Of a stretch of DNA of 64,000 nucleotides, positions 60,396-64,000 are shown piece by piece. Source of the DNA: JAUVRX01 sp049664225 (GTDB lineage Bacteria > Acidobacteriota > Thermoanaerobaculia > Multivoradales > JAHEKO01). The position numbers and the translations under genes were made by a program. The notes under the pieces are model-generated. The model saw only the letters and a program-made list of their open reading frames with translations, did no database searches and had not been told where the DNA came from. The DNA lies in NCBI GenBank assembly GCA_049664225.1, contig JBATEX010000057.1:94746-158745 (forward strand), in the 5' to 3' direction. Each line of letters begins with the position of its first letter. The stretch's first letter is position 1.

Positions 60396-61499
60396 ATGCA
60401 ACCTACTCTTCGGTTCGTCGTGCTGTGCCTCGTCGGTCTCACCTCCACCCTGTCGGTCAAGGCCGGGGAGCCGACCTCGTTCGATGGCCCCACCGCTCAA
60501 GCCATCGACCAGCTTCTCTCCGAGCACTTTCAGCCCGAGGAACCCGGAGCCGCCGTCATCGCGGTACGCGACGGCGAGACAGTCCTTCGAGGTGCCTACG
60601 GCCTGGCCAACATGGAGTTGAGGGTGCCGATGGAGCCCCACATGGTCTTCCGAATCGCCTCCCTATCGAAACAGTTCACGGCAATGGGCATTCTGATCCT
60701 GGTCGAGCGAGGCGAGATCTCCCTGGACGACGACATCAGGAAACACCTTCCCAACTACCCCGGCCATGAGCAGCCGATCACGATTCGGCATCTGCTGACC
60801 CATACCTCGGGCATCCCGGACACCTACGCGAATCCCAAATGGCAAGACGTCAAACGGGACGATCTTCCACCAGAAGCAGTGATCGCCCTGTTCAAGGACG
60901 AGCCGCTCGAGTTCACACCAGGTACACATTTCAAGTACGTGAACTCCGGCTACTTTCTTCTGGGCCAAATCATCGAAGCCGTGTCGGGCAAGAGCTACGA
61001 GCAGTTTCTCAAGGAAGAGATCCTCGATCCTCTCGGGATGGAAGCCACTCAGACGGAGCCGGTGTATCGCATCATTCCCTGGCGTGTCTCGGGCTACAAC
61101 TTCGTCGAGGGCGCCTTCATTCGGTGCGGATTCCTGAACATGGATCACATCCAGGGGCCGGGGAACTTGAGGTCCACGGTCGATGACCTCGCCAAGTGGG
61201 ATGCCGCTCTCTACACCGAAAGTCTGCTGCCAGCCGACACCCTGGAGATGCTGTGGACTCCGAACACACTGTCGAATGGGGAGTCGACGAACTACGGCTT
61301 CGGGATGGGGATCGGCGAGCTCGAAGACCATCGCATGATCGCCCACCGGGGCAACATCAATGGTTTCGATGCCTACAGCTTGCGGCTGCCCGAGTCGCAG
61401 ATCTACGTCGCGGTGCTCATGAACCACGGCAATCCGGAGGTCGGCTCCGGTGATCTGGCCAATAAGGTTGCCAGAATCATCTTGGCAGACGGGCCCTGA
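60396..61499 (+). CDS. Beta-lactamase-fold serine hydrolase
   Basis: 367 residues. A signal peptide (LRFVVLCLVGLTSTLSVKA) is followed by a class C beta-lactamase/DD-peptidase fold: the nucleophile motif SLSK (Ser89, Lys92), Tyr motif YVNSGY, and HRGNINGF in place of the KTG box. A GGGGGGAA-type ribosome site precedes the ATG. Members are esterases or peptidases and need not be true beta-lactamases. The substrate is not deducible. Confidence 0.9.
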   Translation: MQPTLRFVVLCLVGLTSTLSVKAGEPTSFDGPTAQAIDQLLSEHFQPEEPGAAVIAVRDGETVLRGAYGLANMELRVPMEPHMVFRIASLSKQFTAMGILILVERGEISLDDDIRKHLPNYPGHEQPITIRHLLTHTSGIPDTYANPKWQDVKRDDLPPEAVIALFKDEPLEFTPGTHFKYVNSGYFLLGQIIEAVSGKSYEQFLKEEILDPLGMEATQTEPVYRIIPWRVSGYNFVEGAFIRCGFLNMDHIQGPGNLRSTVDDLAKWDAALYTESLLPADTLEMLWTPNTLSNGESTNYGFGMGIGELEDHRMIAHRGNINGFDAYSLRLPESQIYVAVLMNHGNPEVGSGDLANKVARIILADGP

Positions 61500-61620
61500 T
61501 CAGCAAGCCGCTGGCGGCACACCTCAGACCGGCTGAGTTCCAAACAAACCGCGTGCTAGGGTGCGTTTGAAGCCCGCCCACAGAGCCAAGCCTAGAAGGA
61601 GGGCCGCCTCCGAGAGCGGT

Positions 61621-61639
61621 GGGACCTCGATGAGGTCCC
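61621..61639 (+). terminator. Perfect 8-bp hairpin downstream of the serine hydrolase
   Basis: GGGACCTC (61621-61628) and GAGGTCCC (61632-61639) flank a 3-base GAT loop. It lies 120 bases after the stop without a T-run. It may be a terminator or processing signal. Confidence 0.4.
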
Positions 61640-61709
61640 GATGAAGATCCCGGAGCGACTCGAACTGGGGGTCAGTACCGGCTCGAGGATTTGTCTTGAA
61701 AGCAGCCCG

Positions 61710-64000
61710 ATGACCGCTTCTCCACCGTCTCCAGCAGCATTCGACCGCTGGGCGTTCGTGCTGACGATTCCGCTGTTCGGCCTGGGTGTCTTCGCCCTTG
61801 GTCTGGTATCCCGGGTCTGGCTTTCGGATTGGGGCTTTCGGTCGTTAGCACTCGGTCTCTTCAGCCTTGGAGTCGTTGGCGCTATCGGGTTGGCGCTGCT
61901 GTCTCGGGACCGATGGTGGCCTGAGATCGAGGCGATGCTCGAGCGTCACGCCGCCCATCTCGACACCCTGTCCACCAAGCACCTTGGAGGGTGGATTGCG
62001 CTGGCGGCGGGAGTGGGGCTGTTCGCCGAGCTGACCGTGATCCGCATCCACGCCTCGTTCTTTCAATTCTTCGCCTACTACAAGAACGTCACCCTGCTGG
62101 CCTGCTTTCTCGGCCTCGGCCTGGGGTATGCCCTCGGTACCAGGAGGGGGGTGGGTACACCGCTCTTCTTGCCGCTCCTCGCGATCCAGATCACGTTCCT
62201 CTACCTCCTGCGTTCCTTCACCCTGGCGCCCATTCTCCAGAATCCGGTGATGGAGCAGCTCACCATGGGTTACGCGCAGCTAGGGGAGTGGGTGGACGTG
62301 GTGGTTGTCTACGGCTTCTTGCTGTTCATCTTTCCCGCCACGGCCCTCACCTTCGTGCCACTCGGCCAGTTGGCCTCAAGGTTGATGGCGCGGAAGGAGA
62401 AACTGCCGGCCTATGGGGCCAATCTCCTGGGAAGCCTGGCCGGCATCCTCGCGTTCCATACTCTCTCTGCGTTATGGACTCCGCCGGCCGTGTGGCTCAG
62501 CATGGTCGCTCTCGGGGTCCTGCCGTTTCTGCGTCAGAGACGAGCCCTACTGAGTAATGGTCTGGTGACAGTCGGATTGGTGGCGGTGCTCAGCTGGTCT
62601 CCCAACCCGCACCACATCGATGTCTACTCGCCGTACCAGATCCTGACACTCTCCGAGGGGAGCGACGGACCACCGATCGTCCGGGTCAACAACGTCTTCT
62701 TCCAATCGATGCTCGACCTTCGGGAGGACGACGGCGCGGGGCGGGGCCTGCACTATGGGCTTCCGTACAGGTTCAAGGCTACCCCTGGACGGGTATTGAT
62801 AGTCGGCGCCGGCACCGGCAACGACGTTGCCGCCGCACTTCGGCACGGGGCGGCTCGGGTGGACGCCGTGGAGATCGACCCAGCCATCCTCGACTTTGGC
62901 CGAGCTCTGCACCCGGAAAAGCCCTACAGCGACCCGCGGGTTCAGGCTGTCGTCGACGATGCTCGCTCGTTCATCCGGTATTCGAAGGATCGGTACGATC
63001 TCATTGTCTATGGACTCTTGGACTCCCACACCCTGTTGGCTGGACTTTCAGGAGTGCGGCTCGACAGCTATGTCTACACGGTCGAGGCCTTCAGAGAGGC
63101 CCGGGAGCACCTCTCCCCACGCGGCGTTCTGAGTGTCAGCTTCCTGGTGCTCCGCCCCGAGCTGGCGCGCAAAATCTACCTGATGATGGAGGAGGCCTTC
63201 GACGGCGAGCCACCTCTGGTCCTGGCCGGACGCGATACCCAGATGACCTTCCTCAGTGGCGAGGGCATCGACTGGGAGGCGGCGAGCGTTCCACTCAGAT
63301 TCAAGCGCCTCATCGCCGACGATTGGCACAACGTCGTGGCGGACCCTTCCACCGACGACTGGCCGTTTCTCTACATGCCGGTGCGGCGCTATCCCCAGAC
63401 CTATCTGGCACTGGTCCTTCTCCTGCTGGCGATTTCTGGGCTCCTGGTGCGCTCTCTGATGGGCACCGAAGGAATCGACCTCGCGACTGGAAGAGGCTTC
63501 TCCTTGCCCTGTTTCTTTCTCGGCGCCGGTTTCATGCTCGTCGAAACCAAGGCGATTACCGAACTGGCGTTGGCCTTCGGCTCGACCTGGCAAGTCGTCG
63601 GATTCACGATCGCGGCGATTCTGATTCTGGCCTTCCTGGCCAATATGCTGGTAATGCGAGTCGGCGCCCCTCCCGCGGGCTTCACCTACATGGCCCTTGG
63701 AGGGGCGGTACTCCTGGGGCTGGGGCTGTCTCCGAAAATCCTTGGAGCAGTATCTCCGCAAGTCGATGGATTGTTGATGACCGGACTACTGACCCTGCCG
63801 CTGTTCTTCTCGGGACTCGCTTTCTCGAGTGAGCTCGAGAGGACTCCCTCGGTGGGTGTGGCGATGGCGTCGAATCTGCTAGGGGCGATGCTCGGAGGGT
63901 TCCTCGAGTACAACTCGATGTACTTCGGCTTCCGCTCACTCTACGTGCTGGCACTCGGGCTCTATGCTCTGGCATTCCTGACCACCAGGCGCAACCGAGC
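61710..64000 (+). CDS. Spermidine-synthase-like membrane protein (3' end beyond window)
   Basis: I translated the plus strand from the ATG at 61710 (MTASPPSPAAFDRWAFVLT); it stays open for 763 codons to the window edge. The first 300 or so residues are membrane helices. A Rossmann methyltransferase/aminopropyltransferase domain (about 345-530) follows with VLIVGAGTGNDVAAALRHGA, VDAVEIDPAILDFGRALHPE and VVDDARSFIRYSKDRYDLIV. Further helices start near residue 565. The layout matches the multi-membrane fused spermidine-synthase-like proteins, whose substrate is usually unknown. No speD gene is seen. Confidence 0.85.
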   Translation, partial: MTASPPSPAAFDRWAFVLTIPLFGLGVFALGLVSRVWLSDWGFRSLALGLFSLGVVGAIGLALLSRDRWWPEIEAMLERHAAHLDTLSTKHLGGWIALAAGVGLFAELTVIRIHASFFQFFAYYKNVTLLACFLGLGLGYALGTRRGVGTPLFLPLLAIQITFLYLLRSFTLAPILQNPVMEQLTMGYAQLGEWVDVVVVYGFLLFIFPATALTFVPLGQLASRLMARKEKLPAYGANLLGSLAGILAFHTLSALWTPPAVWLSMVALGVLPFLRQRRALLSNGLVTVGLVAVLSWSPNPHHIDVYSPYQILTLSEGSDGPPIVRVNNVFFQSMLDLREDDGAGRGLHYGLPYRFKATPGRVLIVGAGTGNDVAAALRHGAARVDAVEIDPAILDFGRALHPEKPYSDPRVQAVVDDARSFIRYSKDRYDLIVYGLLDSHTLLAGLSGVRLDSYVYTVEAFREAREHLSPRGVLSVSFLVLRPELARKIYLMMEEAFDGEPPLVLAGRDTQMTFLSGEGIDWEAASVPLRFKRLIADDWHNVVADPSTDDWPFLYMPVRRYPQTYLALVLLLLAISGLLVRSLMGTEGIDLATGRGFSLPCFFLGAGFMLVETKAITELALAFGSTWQVVGFTIAAILILAFLANMLVMRVGAPPAGFTYMALGGAVLLGLGLSPKILGAVSPQVDGLLMTGLLTLPLFFSGLAFSSELERTPSVGVAMASNLLGAMLGGFLEYNSMYFGFRSLYVLALGLYALAFLTTRRNR

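Overview
The window is GC-rich, densely coded chromosomal DNA from a Gram-negative bacterium. The evidence is a complete ADP-heptose pathway, heptosyltransferase-like and ArnT-like glycosyltransferases, lipoproteins with clear lipoboxes, a type IV pilus ATPase and an 11-subunit-style nuo cluster. Several traits together recall Acidobacteriota (Thermoanaerobaculia-like) or similar deep lineages: a Ser/Thr kinase with TPR/PEGA-like parts, vWA proteins with an N-terminal SFLDA.CGFGA segment, and a secreted FG-GAP protein ending in a DGFEAGDASAW-type tail. This placement is an inference; there is no rRNA or other marker to fix it. I saw no tRNA, rRNA, CRISPR array, prophage or transposase gene.

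Layout. 1-7.3 kb (minus): respiratory complex I genes nuoABCDHIJKL behind a strong sigma70-type promoter, continuing off the left edge, with no nuoE/F/G. 7.4-9.1 kb (minus): a MidA/NDUFAF7-type methyltransferase and a divergent nuclease-fold protein. 9.3-11.9 kb (plus): split heptose kinase and nucleotidyltransferase genes plus a family 9 glycosyltransferase. 12-17.8 kb: pilB, cobalamin adenosyltransferase, a PabB-PabC fusion, a small membrane protein and rlmN. 17.8-20.1 kb: repeat-bearing spacers around a gamma-glutamyltransferase.

20.1-31.3 kb (minus) is the most unusual locus. It is a tightly packed run encoding two lipoproteins, a transmembrane Ser/Thr kinase, an FHA-TM-PEGA-SUMF1 protein, a small secreted protein, a MotA/TolQ/ExbB-type channel, a degenerate Hsp70-like protein fused to FHA, and two vWA proteins. 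The N-terminal helix of each vWA protein begins with an Asp placed as in ExbD/TolR. I read this as a candidate phospho-regulated, ion-motive-force-driven envelope machine. Next come a prokaryotic pentameric ligand-gated channel, UppP, an ArsR/SRPBCC pair with a visible operator, a Tll0287-like c-type heme protein and bacterioferritin.

35.7-51.8 kb is an envelope glycan region: an hldD-gmhB-gmhA-hldE-GT39 operon, a GT9, two aminotransferases, a flippase-like membrane protein, two more GT39 enzymes and a large FG-GAP protein. 51.8-55.9 kb (minus) is an ECF sigma/anti-sigma operon with two secreted HEAT-repeat proteins, one showing recent internal duplication. 56-64 kb holds an EF-hand/dockerin-like secreted protein, a retropepsin / inactive transglutaminase-7TM / ATP-grasp ligase trio, a beta-lactamase-fold hydrolase, and a spermidine-synthase-like membrane protein cut by the right edge.

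Two families of short intergenic repeats recur. One carries a hairpin whose sequence changes between copies while base pairing is kept.
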